DNA of 64,000 nt from Plasmopara viticola. Its lineage: Eukaryota > Oomycota > Peronosporomycetes > Peronosporales > Peronosporaceae. The notes under the pieces were generated by a model. That model saw only the letters and a list, made by a program, of their open reading frames with translations. It did not search any database and was not told the DNA's origin. This document shows positions 1-12,499 of the stretch, one piece after another. Both the position numbers and the translations under genes were made by a program. The DNA is taken from the NCBI GenBank assembly GCA_001695595.3, contig MBPM02000002.1:2207608-2271607 (forward strand). Reading direction: 5' to 3'. How positions within the stretch are numbered: the stretch's first letter is position 1; each line of letters starts with the position of its first letter.

Positions 1-1027
1 GCTTCACTCCTGACTTAATGATGTATTTGAGGGAGCCGTCAACCCTCGATTTTCGTTAACCCCCCCCTTGATTTTACGTGACCCCCTGCTCATCTTCTCG
101 GAAATTGATTGGCTGTTGAGACAAGAAGCGCGGATCGGATTTAGGTCAAAGAGAAACCTGAAGACGGAGGAGGAGCTGAAGCCAAGGTCGTGTTGCAAAT
201 TCGACGCAGAGGGACGAATCTGTGGCGGTGGTGCAGACTGCAGAGGATGCACAGCGAACCTACTGACAGTCGGGCACTAAGAAGTTTTCGTGGACAGCCT
301 CGGCTAGGCGAGGAGTTATTATTAACAAGTCAGTTCGCGTACCAGATCACGATACTTTATTAAGCATGTCTTCAAGAGATACAAAGTTAATGTCGAGTTC
401 TTTGAATGACAACACGCGAACATCAGCGGGAAGCTCGTCGTCTATACGTAACCAACCAAATTTTGGTACGCACTGGCTGGTCATGTACGTATATGAATTA
501 GAGTCTAGTTGGCAAAAATATGAATTCACTTGAGAGTTTTGAGAAAAAGTGGGGTATGTACTGATTAAGAGAACGAACGTAGCAATAGGAGAGTGCTGAG
601 CTTTGCTGCAGTACTTCAGAGGCAGCAACTTTGACAAGCTATGTGGAGAGGTGCATTTGCAGGACGGCATGCTGTCTGTACGCTATTTACAAGCACTATC
701 CCGCCTTCAGCTGCCCTACTCAGCTCGCTATCCAGTACCAATTACAATCGGTGGATGGTTCAAACGGTGCTCGTATTCGCACTAGCACGATCAATGCACG
801 GACCATTCGTATTGTCGCAGAGCTGCGTCGAGTGTTTCACACAAGCTAGTCTCCGGAGGCGATGCATTACTAAAGTTTCATTAGCTCTTACAATTTCCGA
901 AACACAAGTGCTCTTCGCGATTTATGCGAATTTAACCAAGACTGCATATTAAATGTTTTAGGGAAATGATCTTACAAATGTCCCTGATTGCTGCAGCTAA
1001 TCAACATTCAAAAATTTCTAGCCTTAT
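1..1027. other. Gene-free left edge
   Basis: No recognisable gene. Short open frames lie on both strands near 4-280 and 347-952. They have no family resemblance that I can see and overlap each other in antisense, so I do not call them. The stretch ends at the target-site duplication of the SINE-like insertion at 1042. Confidence 0.5.
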
Positions 1028-1041
1028 ATATGGTAATTTTG

Positions 1042-1362
1042 CTTCGGAAAAGGTTGGGGTGACGCCCTCCTTCCAAGCGCGCGGGATAAATGCTCGTTTG
1101 GGCAGGTGCTCTCGGGCATCTGCAATTCTCTAACGAGTCTCACCCTCGACGCGACGGTCTCCAGCACCAGGGCGCCACCTGGGCTCTTACCAAGTCAGAG
1201 CTAAGCGAAATAATGGAAGGCCCTCACGACCTCGGTGCTGGCTGCACTGCCCGCCGAACGAGACCCGACGTATGCGGGCACCACTCTATGCCGTGGACTA
1301 GCCAGACTGAGCCTAGCACGTGCATAACTTGGCAACGCGATAACGTAATACAATACAATACA
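1042..1362 (+). mobile_element. SINE-like retroposon, copy 1
   Basis: A 321-bp non-autonomous retroposon. It is flanked by a perfect 14-bp direct repeat, ATATGGTAATTTTG, at 1028-1041 and 1363-1376, which is the signature of target-primed insertion. The sense strand starts near GGAAAAGGTTGGGGTGACGC and ends in a short pentamer tail, (TACAA)n, after GATAACGTAA. Three further copies lie at 33185-33518, 59238-59560 and 59573-59887, all in the opposite orientation. I see no convincing polymerase III A or B box, so the parent RNA (tRNA, 5S or LINE 3' end) is unknown. Short open frames inside it are not genes. Confidence 0.85.
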
Positions 1363-1521
1363 ATATGGTAATTTTGAATTTTGAAGGGGTGCTAGAAAAA
1401 GTACGGTAAACCAAAGATTCACGGCCCCCATATTTTTTTGCCCTTCTATTTGATTTATATTTTGTATGCCTAACTGCTCCAACAGTACCATCTTCTCATA
1501 TCAGTCTTGTCAGATTTGGAG

Positions 1522-4089
1522 ATGATTGATGATGAGAAGCAGGCCGCGAAGATTCCACTCAACGAGCGGTTAACCGCTGCGGTTTTTGAGGCTTTGAAAG
1601 ACACCAGCACGGGCGCCAACGTTAGTAGGCGCGAGCTGAAACTTAACGAGCAGAATTAACGTAATGAGACTGACCCAGCCCAGCTTGCTATTAAAATTCG
1701 TGGTTCTGTATACTCAGCCTACATTGAAGCTTGCAGCTTTGCAGATCTCGAAATGGCTGTTAAAGCTGCTGTCAATGAGGTTGGGCAGTACCAGAGTAAT
1801 GTACGAGGTACTGCAACAGACCCCAAAGTGCCTATAGACGTGATAAATGCGATTTAAGCACCGTATATTGGGAACGCGGACAAACAATTCGAAAAGTACC
1901 TCGCAACTTGCTTCTCTGCATATTTTTCTTGTCGAACGGATTTCATTGCTCCGTGTACAACCATAACGCAGAACTCAGGGTTTGGTAAAAGCCGTCTTTT
2001 GAAGCAACTGGCAGAGTCTACAGCAGAGGGCAATCCTCTTATACTTGACCGCTACCAGTATGATGTTTCCGTTTTGTATGTCTGTTTGCGCAAAAGCAGA
2101 TCCACTGGGTACCAGCGAGCGACTAAGGCGTTACGTGCTTGGCTCTTTCCGGGTACGAATTGCACACAGACTCAGATTATGCAGTCAATATTACAAGCAT
2201 ACAAATACGCAGTCCGAAATGATGGCGCTGGAAGGGAGTAGAAAGCCCTCTTCGGTGTTAAAGGAAGCAACAAAGACGTGGACGTTCCGATTGAAGAGAA
2301 CATACAGAAAGTATCGCCCGTCAGCTCACCGGAAGCGAAGAAATCGCAGTCCACGGAGACTTGTCCGTCTCAAGAAACTTTTCAATGTCACTCCAAAGTT
2401 CCTGTGCTGTTAGTGGCTCTTGACGAAGCGCGTGTTCTTCTCGAGCCGGATGACTCGAGTGACATCAACAAGTTTTGCTTGCTGCGTCGAGAGTTAAGAG
2501 ATGTGAATCGCGATTGTTTTGTTTTGAAAGCCGGTGGGATCATTTGTGCGGTGCTCGTCGACACGAACTCCCGAGTCCATGACTTTGTATCAGCGCTCAT
2601 TCACGATCCGTCAGCAAGAAAGCTTGGTGGCACAGCACTGATCCCTCCGTTTATTTTGACTCAAACGATGGACGTCATGCTGAAAAATCTCGAGTCAACG
2701 AGTAAAAGTCGCGTTTTGACCACCAACTTGGACAAAGTCTGGGGTGCACTCGAATCCATGGGTCGTCCTTTATGGTATAAGTGGGGCTTTTGTACTTCGC
2801 TGGAAGTACAAAAGAGCGAACTTGTTGAATTTGCTGCCTTTAAGTTGCTGCTCGGCCATGCACACCTTCGTGAAAGCTACAATGATAATTCGCTTCACGG
2901 TGTGTCGTCGCTGTTCTGCCGCGTTGGGCTGCGTCCGCATGCGAGCGATCCAATGGCAATGCGCTTGGTCGCTGACTTTATGAGTGTGCTGCACTACGTA
3001 ACGTACATGAACCATGCCCACATCAGCAGCTACACGTCGGACCTGATCCTGACATTTGGAGCCTCTTACATATGGTATCAGCTGGATCCACCGGCGCTGG
3101 AGACGCACATTCTTCGTCAGTTTCAGACTATGCTGCTCAATGGAGTGGTGGACACAGGAAGTATTGGCGAAATCGTAGCACGCATCTTCCTTCTGTTGGC
3201 AATAGACGCTACAATTATGGGCACCGCGGGGCTGAATGCAAAAACAAAGAGTGATTTTGTCTTTTCGGGTCAGTTTTGCAAAGTTTCGAGCTTTATCGAA
3301 ATGCTAGTGGGTACTTCACCAGACATTCGTGAACATCAGTCGCAAGCAGTTGAATGCTCCCTCAATGCGTACGAAATATGGCTTGAACAACTGGAGCATC
3401 GGTTCCAGCCATTTTGTAGATCTCCTTGACGAACCTACCGAAAAGGCGCTATGGAAGATGCTGGATCGACGTGCGGCAGGCATATTTCCTCGTCATCAAA
3501 AGGAGCAGATCTGATCATTCCGATGTATTCTCAAGATATGGAGGTGGCGTCTTTTATTCTGATTTAAGTGAAGAATCGAGTAGAGGGGGATGACAGGTTT
3601 CCGAATGCAGCACTCCAGGATCTGTCGCCATCGCGCGATTTTAAATGTGAGAATTCCTTACAAAGGACCAAAGTCGACAAAATGATTCGACTTTATATCA
3701 GTCTGCGCGAAAGGACCGGTGTTGGCACTCCTGCGCAAAGCATTGTTACACCAAGTTTAAGACGAACAAAGAGTCAAGACAATCAGGTGGTAACGTTTGA
3801 AGGTTCCTTGTGCGTTCGGGGAATGTTTGGACCCTTTGTTGAAAAGACCAATATTTCAAAACTATGGCCATTTTTGTCGGTGGGACTCATTCAACAATTA
3901 CAATTGATTGCCAACTTAGCATGGTGGGATGGTAGATTGCATGTTGAGCATGATTTTGAGAGGCGAAACAACAACGAACGAGTCGTGGGAGGTCTCAAGC
4001 TAGTGCTATTAAAGGAGAGTGCGGTAGACACTGCATTGAACACGTTGAATCTTTTTTCATCAAACGCAGCGGAGGTAATCGGAGAGTAG
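1522..4089 (+). pseudogene. Crinkler-like P-loop NTPase / nuclease gene, broken
   Basis: One reading frame runs from ATG 1522 to the stop at 4087-4089, about 855 codons. It is broken by TAA 1657, TAA 1855, TAG 2239 and TAA 3565, and by a short segment in another frame (about 3400-3500). Visible parts are: a P-loop, GFGKSRLLKQLAE, near 1983-2020; a Walker B-like stretch, VLLVALDEARVLL, near 2400-2440; a long helical middle (FFxLLRRELR-type and MGRPLWYKWG); and a C-terminal PD-(D/E)XK-like strand where the family has a Q-V-K motif. The stop at 3565 falls on that Q codon. This matches a large oomycete family that I recall as Crinkler (CRN) C-terminal NTPase-nuclease proteins. No LFLAK-type N-terminus or signal peptide precedes it. 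The CRN assignment is from memory of the family; the breaks are seen directly. Confidence 0.75.
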
Positions 4090-4944
4090 GTGCTTACACC
4101 ACAGCAAGTTTGAATATGGTGTATATTTGTTAAGACAATTGCGGTGAGGTCTTCACTTGCTAGTTTCAGCATTCGCGCAATTCGCTTTGATGTCAGTGGC
4201 TTGAGCAAACAATTGTTATTGTTAATTTTATCCTCAAAGTTTTTTTTGACATGATGAAAAAATATATCTCATTTAGGTTACAGAATGCTGAAAGCGCTCA
4301 AAATACATTTTATACTCTAAATTCATCAATTCGTAAAGATTTCATAAGCAAAAGTGGCACACAGCTTCCTGCTCATACAAAGTAGCGCTCTTGTTCGTTG
4401 TCCTCCTTAAAAATTCGCGTTGCTGTCGATTTTGGCCAGTTCTCTCGTTGTCCACGAACTCTCTGGCACCTTAGTCTTATTTTTCTTCTCAAGGTGTTTG
4501 CACAACTAGCTCTAAGCGTTCGCTGAACTGTAGCGTAGATCACGTACAAGCAAGTATCGTGGCAATATTTCCATAGAAGATACATACTTGAGTGGGAAGG
4601 GGGTTGCGTATGAGACAGGAAGCAACCTCACTAGACACCGACCAAAAGTTTGGGTTCAGCTGCTAAGCCGAAATTCAGTGGTGATTTATTTCTCAAAGGC
4701 TTCCATACACGTAAACATTGTCTCTTGCAAACCCACGATGTGGAATTTGCTTGAAGGAGTTCAGGGTACGTTGTAGTACGTTATATAGGTCATCTGCGTT
4801 GAACGAAAACCCTCTTAACGCCCATCCCCCATCTGAGGTGATTGGGACAAGAGGAGATCACCGAAGTAGCCTGGGTTTGTTTGTACTCAAAGGTGGAGCG
4901 AAGGTCTACTGGGAGAGGCTTTGCCAAAATGTGGTTCTTTTAGG
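4090..4944. other. Gene-free interval after the Crinkler-like pseudogene
   Basis: No supported gene. Short frames at 4588-4776 and 4718-5104 show no family features, and the second owes its length to the 46-bp duplication at 4945. Confidence 0.4.
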
Positions 4945-5036
4945 GCGACATTATTATGTTGGCGAGGTTTGTGTCCTCTCAGAGTATGTAGCGACATTAT
5001 TATGTTGGCGAGGTTTGTGTCCTCTCAGAGTATGGG
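4945..5036. repeat. 46-bp tandem duplication
   Basis: Two adjacent identical 46-bp units (4945-4990 and 4991-5036), each starting GCGACATTATTATGTTGGCG. The lack of any difference points to a recent duplication or ongoing slippage. Confidence 0.9.
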
Positions 5037-5562
5037 TGCAAACATTTGCAGAGAAAGATGTTTTTGAAATTCGTAGTTTAAGCCATAATTGCAGCAATCG
5101 ATAAGGACACAGTTGTCGCAGAACTGTCTGAAGATCAAGATCTTCCTGTATAGAACATGGAGATCTGCTTAAATACACGACACTCTGCGTTTAGTGTACA
5201 AGGCTGCGTGGATATCCCGCGGAGGACAATATGACCAAAGGTCTTGGCGCGAAGGTGGCGAAAGTTGTGTTTTGCCGTGATGTCAAGTAGAATTTGCTAA
5301 AGACTGGGCTAATCTTGCATCGATGTTATCGACATACCTGAGTCGGTCGATGAGCGGGATGAGCCCAGACACTTTTCAATAGTTGCGCATAATTCCTGAA
5401 GTAAAATTTGTTTAACGTTGCCTTGTCGAATCGTCGCATTCAGGACTAGTTCAGTCATCTCCGGTAGCTCCACATAGAAAGCTACAGATTGCGGCGGGCC
5501 TGTCGTTTTGTCCTATAAAATGAGGTTACGGTCTGGTGGAATAAGACCACCCAACTCAACAC

Positions 5563-6704
5563 TCACCCATTCACACAAGTTAACCGATGGGAGAGAGGTT
5601 GGCAGCGCAGATCTACCGCTGGATCCGCAATCAAGCCAATAGCCATATAATTCGCCGGTTTAATGCGATTTAGTGTACAGTCCGTGGCTTGAGTTGCGCC
5701 TACTATAAAGACGGCAGTGTTTTCGTGAGTCCAAACGACTTTGGATTTGCTGCAATCGCACATTAGGTCCGTCCATAGAGCTGCGTCAAGAAGACTCGTC
5801 GCCAGATTGATCCTCACCATGTGGTTCTCTTTCCGTCGAAGAGACGTCAACCGTCGGGATACCATCGCTGGCGTCACTCTTGTCCTCAAATACAGGTGGT
5901 ATGCTTCCTGAATCACTTTGGTCGGCGCAGTCTTGAACTGGCGATACTATCGTCCCTTTTTTATGGAACTCCTTAAGAAAGAGTGAAATTAGGCTGTTGA
6001 AGGCGCGATTACAAAAATGCACCACTGTGTAGCCTTGTCCAGTATATTGGATCCGGCAAAGTGGGATGCAAAGGGTGAGTATCTTCGATGCTGAGGGTAA
6101 GTGTCAGTTGAAAAAATACCCGTCGACTGCGAGAGCGATGACCTCCCTTTGTATGAGCTGGTGTAATAAACGCCGGTGATGTGCCTTGGTTGGCAAACTA
6201 CTAATAGATGATGCAGTTTGTTGCGTCATTGGGAAGGCGTTGTAGATCCACGTCGTAGCGATGGAAGTATTTTGAGTACGGTTGGACTTTGTGCTTGCGA
6301 CCACATATATTCCCAGATTCTCCTTCCGACTTCGTACAAAGATTCCGCTCGGTACACTGGAAGCTTATCCCAGCTTTACATATCGTCGTAAAGTCGCGAA
6401 GGCTGCCGAGATTTGATGTCCACGTGACGCTTTGTGGAGCCGAAACCAGCGAGGTCTAATCTCGGTGTTCGATAAGGTGGCCATAAGAACCCGAGCTAAG
6501 ACCCACATGGGCGGAAGTAGATCGGGGGAAACTTGCTGCGGAACCCCTGCCAAGGCTACCCAGTGTTTGTCCTAAAGGTTCCGGTCGGGATCCAACAAGG
6601 CTGCCTCCGCATTCTCGTAGATGGCGTTGAAGAGGCACGAAAGCTCGGTTTGTGGTGCGGTGTTGTACCATTCCTGGTGTCAAGATTGGTCGCGTTGGAA
6701 GCAC
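5563..6704 (-). pseudogene. Unrecognised decayed coding region
   Basis: Several minus-strand open segments (5563-5916, 5786-6025, 6104-6304, 6365-6553, 6456-6704) overlap in shifting frames. Their composition looks coding, for example an acidic Ser/Asp-rich stretch around 5810-5950. Further minus-strand sequence down to about 5290 also reads as protein-like. I do not recognise a family. The succession of frames suggests a gene or retroelement gag broken by several indels. It could also be chance open sequence, so confidence is low. Confidence 0.25.
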
Positions 6705-9700
6705 ATTATAGCTGAAGATTGCTTCGGTGTACTTACCTCTAATTGCAAGTGCGACGTAGCAAACAAAGGAAATGCGTATACTGCGTCTCTAGTGTCAAAG
6801 GACATTTAAGCCAACACAAATCAAAAGGAACCTAAATAACTGGACACCGTGAAGGCGCAGCCTACAAAGTATACTTCACGTGAAATACAGCCAATCGTTG
6901 AATCACGTCATTACGGCATAGCTTCCTGATGGGTTAGTCACAGTACGATGAAGTTAATCCAATCGATACCTTTCGGTAAGGCTTAGCGCGCTTGGTTCTA
7001 TTCTTCAGCAGGGATGCGGCTACTGTAAATTGTAGGCGCCTAAGTGTCTGAATGACGCGCACTGTGGGGGCGAGGGGGGGGCGCTCGGCATGAATTGTTA
7101 AACGGAGCGGGGCAGAGCGAGGCGACTTGACAACTAGGGAAGGAGCAAACTTGGGCTCGTCTACTTGCGGGGTAGATGGCTAATTGCGGAATCTAAATTT
7201 CACAGAGCAGACGGAATGTGGATTTACAACTTATTATGTCTGACAACGAATACAACAACAATTAAAAATGATTTTTTAGTATACAGATATAAGTTATTTT
7301 TCTAGATGGAATTGTATGAATATCATGTCTTTAAATTATAAAAACAAATATTGTTAACTCAATTCTTGTGAAAAATTGACTTCACTGTTTTATTTATGAT
7401 GCGCAGGATACCTTGACTTCAAAAACCTGTGTTGTTAAATACCTTTATTGTAAGCTTATGATGTCGTTTCTGTAGACCCAAAAAAACCGACGTCCGCGAG
7501 TTGTTCGACAATAGCATCACATCATGACTGTATCGCACTTGACAGGTCGCACTAACATGAACAATACCAATCGGCGCTAAGACAAATGTACTTTTGGGAA
7601 ATTAAGCAGCTCAGTAGCGGAGGCTCCTCTTTGGAAACTTGGGCGTCGAGAAATTAGATCACAAATACTGAGAACTGCAAAAATGTCACATTTCTGGATA
7701 CCTAACATAAAGGGGCCTTGCCCATGTCTCACCAATCGGTATCGACACCGGCATTCATCATGAGATATACGAAATACATGCTTGCGTCTCTCTCCCAGAA
7801 TTGCGGTATCGAATTTAGTCGCTCATCAAGAAATAAGGTAACATCCGTGCAACTTAATTTTGTGCTTAAAAGCTATTCTTAAATTGGCTATTGCACCGTT
7901 TACTTTTTCAATACCAACTATCGTAAGTTTTTGCTATCACATATCTTTATGTATGCTTCTTCTGTGCAAGATGTAAAATCTTGTGCTACCTAGCGACATT
8001 ATTTTTGCAAATTAACGGCAGCCAAATTTGTTTCAGGAAGATGGGTTAGAATCTACAACTCCGGTTTTTCTAAGCAAATAGCTCCACTGTTTTCTCAGCA
8101 AGCAAAAAATTGAAGTATGCGAGAGACGGCCTGAAGCAGTAGGGATCTATTTCTGAACAAAATAAGGTATTAAGTTGGTAGTCAGTCGATATGTAGGTTC
8201 TCCATGCACGCAATACTTTCAATTGCAGGCACTGACACTTGACGAAGCTGTTTCGAATACTCGCATGGAAAAGAACACTCATATAACGATCAAGCTTTTG
8301 AAATGCCCTAAATATGCAGACCCTTGGCGTACACGACTCTAAGAGGCAGTCCGCTGACCTAAATTATATCTATATGAAATTAAGAGTCTCTTATGTAAAA
8401 ACAGCATTAGCTGCGCCAAGAATGACATCTTCATTCACGCTTGTTCCAACGGGGCTGGCAATACAAATACATACGTTGTGAAGGTCCTCAGGCAGCAGCC
8501 GTGCTATCAAAACCAGAGTGGTTAGCTTCTAAGAGTTTGCTGGACCTTCATAATGACTCGGCTGCTTACCACCGCTCCAAGTTTATGACCTATTAGAAAT
8601 CATTTCAAGTCTTGTTAGACTTCGAGACGTCAATAAATTTTGTGCATCAGCAAGCAAATACGGGCAACCAAAACAAATTGGCTGGTTTCTTGGAGACAGC
8701 AGCAGAATACAGTTCGAATGATTAGATGGCTGTAGACGTTCCTAGTGTCAAAAATATTGCTTTGAGATTTTGAATAATAATAAAAGCCGGATATGCTGGT
8801 TCCCCTATATTTGACCCGAATGCTATACCTTAAGCATGCTGTGGATAGAAAGTCTCGGACACTTGAAAATATGCGCAACAAGACATTGGAGGATCATATT
8901 TGCACCAGTCCTTTGCGTACGCTGAATTATTCCGCGCTCATGCTGCCACACCTGTATTCGAATGATTATATGCATAGGGAAATCCACTACTAATTCGAAT
9001 ACAGGTGTGGCAGCGTCCTTGAGAAGTTTATCACCAACTGACCAAGCTGAGCCGAAAGCAAATGCGACTGAAGTTTAAAGATATACTTTTAAGTGTATAT
9101 CATTTAGCTCTAAGGCTAAGTAACTTCAAATTACAATGTGAAAATGCAAATGCCAACTGTGAAATTCTAATTAGGTCATCTTCGGCATAGCTGCAAGCCT
9201 CTTGCAGTAACGAATATTATTCGGTCTCTTGCTTCTTTTCCGTCAACAGCACACTCCGTTCGAAAACGAAGTTCTTCTTACAAAAAGGCATGCACCGTGG
9301 TTTTTGAACCCACTACTACCACGATAACAAGTATCGTATCTATTAGTCCCGACCACTCAAATCAGACCACATGATTGGCTAAAAAAGAACTCTGGTTTAT
9401 TTAACTAATGAGCAAGTAATATCACTGTTTTTCAGAATCGTAATAAATTAATATTTCTGATATGTAATGTACCATTTTTTGTATTGCTGATATTTTTTTT
9501 GCCATGTGGCTACTCGTATACAGGGAGCTAACCCGATTCTGCAGTGCCTTTGCTTCCACTGGTTTCTACTAATTTACCTTTAATCTGGATAATATTGTTA
9601 TAGATGACTTTGTTTGGCGGTCGTTGGTTGTCCGAACGCCAAAGAAAATGTCTAACTGCAAATTTACCACCAGACATCGTGCTTAAAATAGATGCATTGG

Positions 9701-12499
9701 ATACTAGTCTTTGTGCACATGAGATATGGTCATAACTACGTGAATTTCTCGATATAAGGGCTTGAACAAGAGCAAAAATGAACTTTTATGCGTAAGGTAT
9801 GCTATTGGATTAAAATTTCTCAGCAAATACAAAGCATACCACTCCACTTTTCATTAATAGCGCCTCAGCCGTTGCTTTGTATAGAGAAATTCAATATCTC
9901 ATGCTTTCGTGGGAGGGATGCAAATGTAGATGCAGATTTTGAGTCAATTGAAAATATTTCTGGCTCGCGTATTATTACCAAACCGACTTTATAGTTTTAA
10001 CTCGCTAAGCTTTGTAACTTCAAGGAGAGATAATTTAGGCTAGCCTTGATGTTTTCGTGTGCACTCTACTACGAAAAGTGAGCTTTGAAATGCTGAAAAT
10101 CACCAAACATTTTTTTAATCTCTACTTATAAATACATTTCTAAGGCGCTCGATGTTTCATCATCGATTTGGGGTACGACTAAATCATTGCACAAGGATCG
10201 CATCACCCTTGACATGCTCATTGTCCGCTATTGATTTTTGACATTAGATAACTCTTACTGCCAAATTAAGTGTGCGTAGCCTTTTCCTTTTCTCTAAATA
10301 ACATTAAGGATTGTGCGATATAATAAAAAAAATGTTATGAAACCTATTATCATAGCTGCGAATGCTTCAGACCTGTCTGCCTTCATCTCAGTGCAATCTC
10401 ATGCTGTTTGGAGTCGATTAATAGACTTTAGGATACATTAAAACGACAAAGTTCCGCGAGCGAGAATATTGCGAGTGGGCAACACACTGGGCACCTAATG
10501 CATCCGATAGGAGAAATGTGTCTTTTTAAGCAAGTATATCGGTCACAAGAGAAGAGAAAGGATTTAAGCTTAAAGCTTATTCCTGCTTGTCACAAACAGT
10601 CTCGTGGATGGCGCAGAACTTTCATCCGCAGAAATAATTGACACACAGACAACTCTCTCATTTCATGCCGAAAAGTACACTCCAACTGAGATCAAGTTCG
10701 TGTCAGCTGTAAAGATGTCGGGTATGCCTTCTTGCTCAAAGTTCCATAAGAAGCCAAACATTTTTGCAAAAGTCTATTGATAACACCTTTTAATTTGGCA
10801 AGGTTGGCAAAAAGGAGATTTTGATTTCCTATTTAGGCGGGCTCTTGACATGACCTTTCTCTTGTGCAAAGTATAACGTTTCACTTCATCTCGAGTGTCT
10901 AGTTTTAGTGCCGTCTTTCCAGGAATATTTCTTACAGATTTAACCATCAACACTTTTGCTTCAGGCTGCATATTTTCTATCTAGCTTTGTCAAATAGACG
11001 TAGTCAAATTGTTAGACGTGATTAGTAAATCGACGTGGTTAAGATACAAACGTGGTGTATCAGTAGCTTGCCCTCCACACGGTTGCGAATTTGCCACTGA
11101 ATCTCTCGAGATCAACACAAGATTTGCGTTGGCGATCATTGTATCTGAAATATTGAATTCACCTGTCAATCTTAAAAGCGTGATGGCTAATTAGCAGTCT
11201 AAAACTTTCCATTTCATCTCACAGCTTATCCCTCAATAGGCATGGTGTCTCTTTTGAAATAGCTGATTTTGAATGCAGATACTGCCATATAGCCAAACAA
11301 ACGCCTCTTTGTAGCCATATACACCTCTATCATGTTAGCTTACCCGATGTAAAGTCGCTGATAGCGCAGCGCAACAAATGAAAGCTCAAACAAAAAATAT
11401 GCTTGCTAAAACTGTCCTAAACACAAGGAACTAGCTTGACAAAACTTATTACTACATGATCTTTAATATCTGGCATATTGGAAAATACTAGGATTGTCTC
11501 GAAAAAGCATGCTACTAAGTCAAGCAAGTCAGAAAGTCGGTGAGCAATTACAACATTAGAAATGACTTCTTCTCTTAACCAGTAAACCAGCTAGAAAAGC
11601 TGCACAAGAAATCGCCCCATGCGCGAATCTAGGTGCGATTGGATAACCGATTGCCCAATTCGACCGTTGCTGCGCACGAAGAGACCTTTTATACTTCTGT
11701 TGTTACTAGCTGCTTCGTTTTGTGGTCTTCATTCGTGCGCTTGTCAAATGGATCTCTCAAAAGTACCTGAAATTCAAAAAGCCGAACGACAGCGCTCTAC
11801 TAGCTATAGCCGTTGTCGGGGACGACATGAGCCTATGAGCTGCATCCGTAGTCTACAACTTATCAAATAGGGCGGACGTACTTCCAAGTGTCGTAATTAG
11901 ATTAAAAATCACGCAGATATAAAATATGTGTAGGAGAAGGCGAAAGACCAATTCAATATTTTTGTGAGTAAATGCGGCTTTTATATAAATTAGAAATAAA
12001 GGCGAACGAATTTGATTTTTAGATGTTATCAAGCTCGCGATGACAACCACCGAAGCGAAAAATGGACTACATGCGCATTTAGCCCATTACTTATGCCCTG
12101 CTAAAAAATCGCTGATGACATTAAACACTATTACCAAAATATTGCTCTTGAATACCTGTTCATAATAAGCGGATTGGCCAAAACACGTAATCGGGTGGTG
12201 TATCAACAACAAAATAATTCGATATACACAAAAAATAAAAATAAATTACGTATACACTAGATTCAGACGACCGCCTGACATCCGACTTAAAATTTAAGAG
12301 TCCCCGAGTCACTTTTTTTGCAGCTTTTTCTCAAAATTTACACTCTTTACTACATCGTAAAATGTCCTCTGTTTTACTATCCCTTTTTTATACATGTATA
12401 CATACATATGTATGAATAGTTAAAGTGGTGAAATGTTTTGCAAGAACTTTGCGCAATTGGAGGCGACAGTATTAGAATAAACAACCTTACGAAGCGATC
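6705..12499. other. AT-rich gene desert
   Basis: About 5.8 kb with no supported gene. Open frames are short and on both strands (for example 8630-8881, 9788-9994, 11619-11870) and show no motif. A G-rich run sits near 7066-7082. The one structured element is the inverted repeat at 8942-9014. Confidence 0.45.
8942..9014. repeat. Perfect 21-bp inverted repeat with 31-bp spacer
   Basis: The arm GCTGCCACACCTGTATTCGA plus one A (8942-8962) is matched exactly in reverse complement at 8994-9014. The spacer is AT-rich. It can form a strong hairpin as DNA or RNA. It may be the remnant of a tiny foldback element or an independent hairpin; no gene is nearby. Confidence 0.85.
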
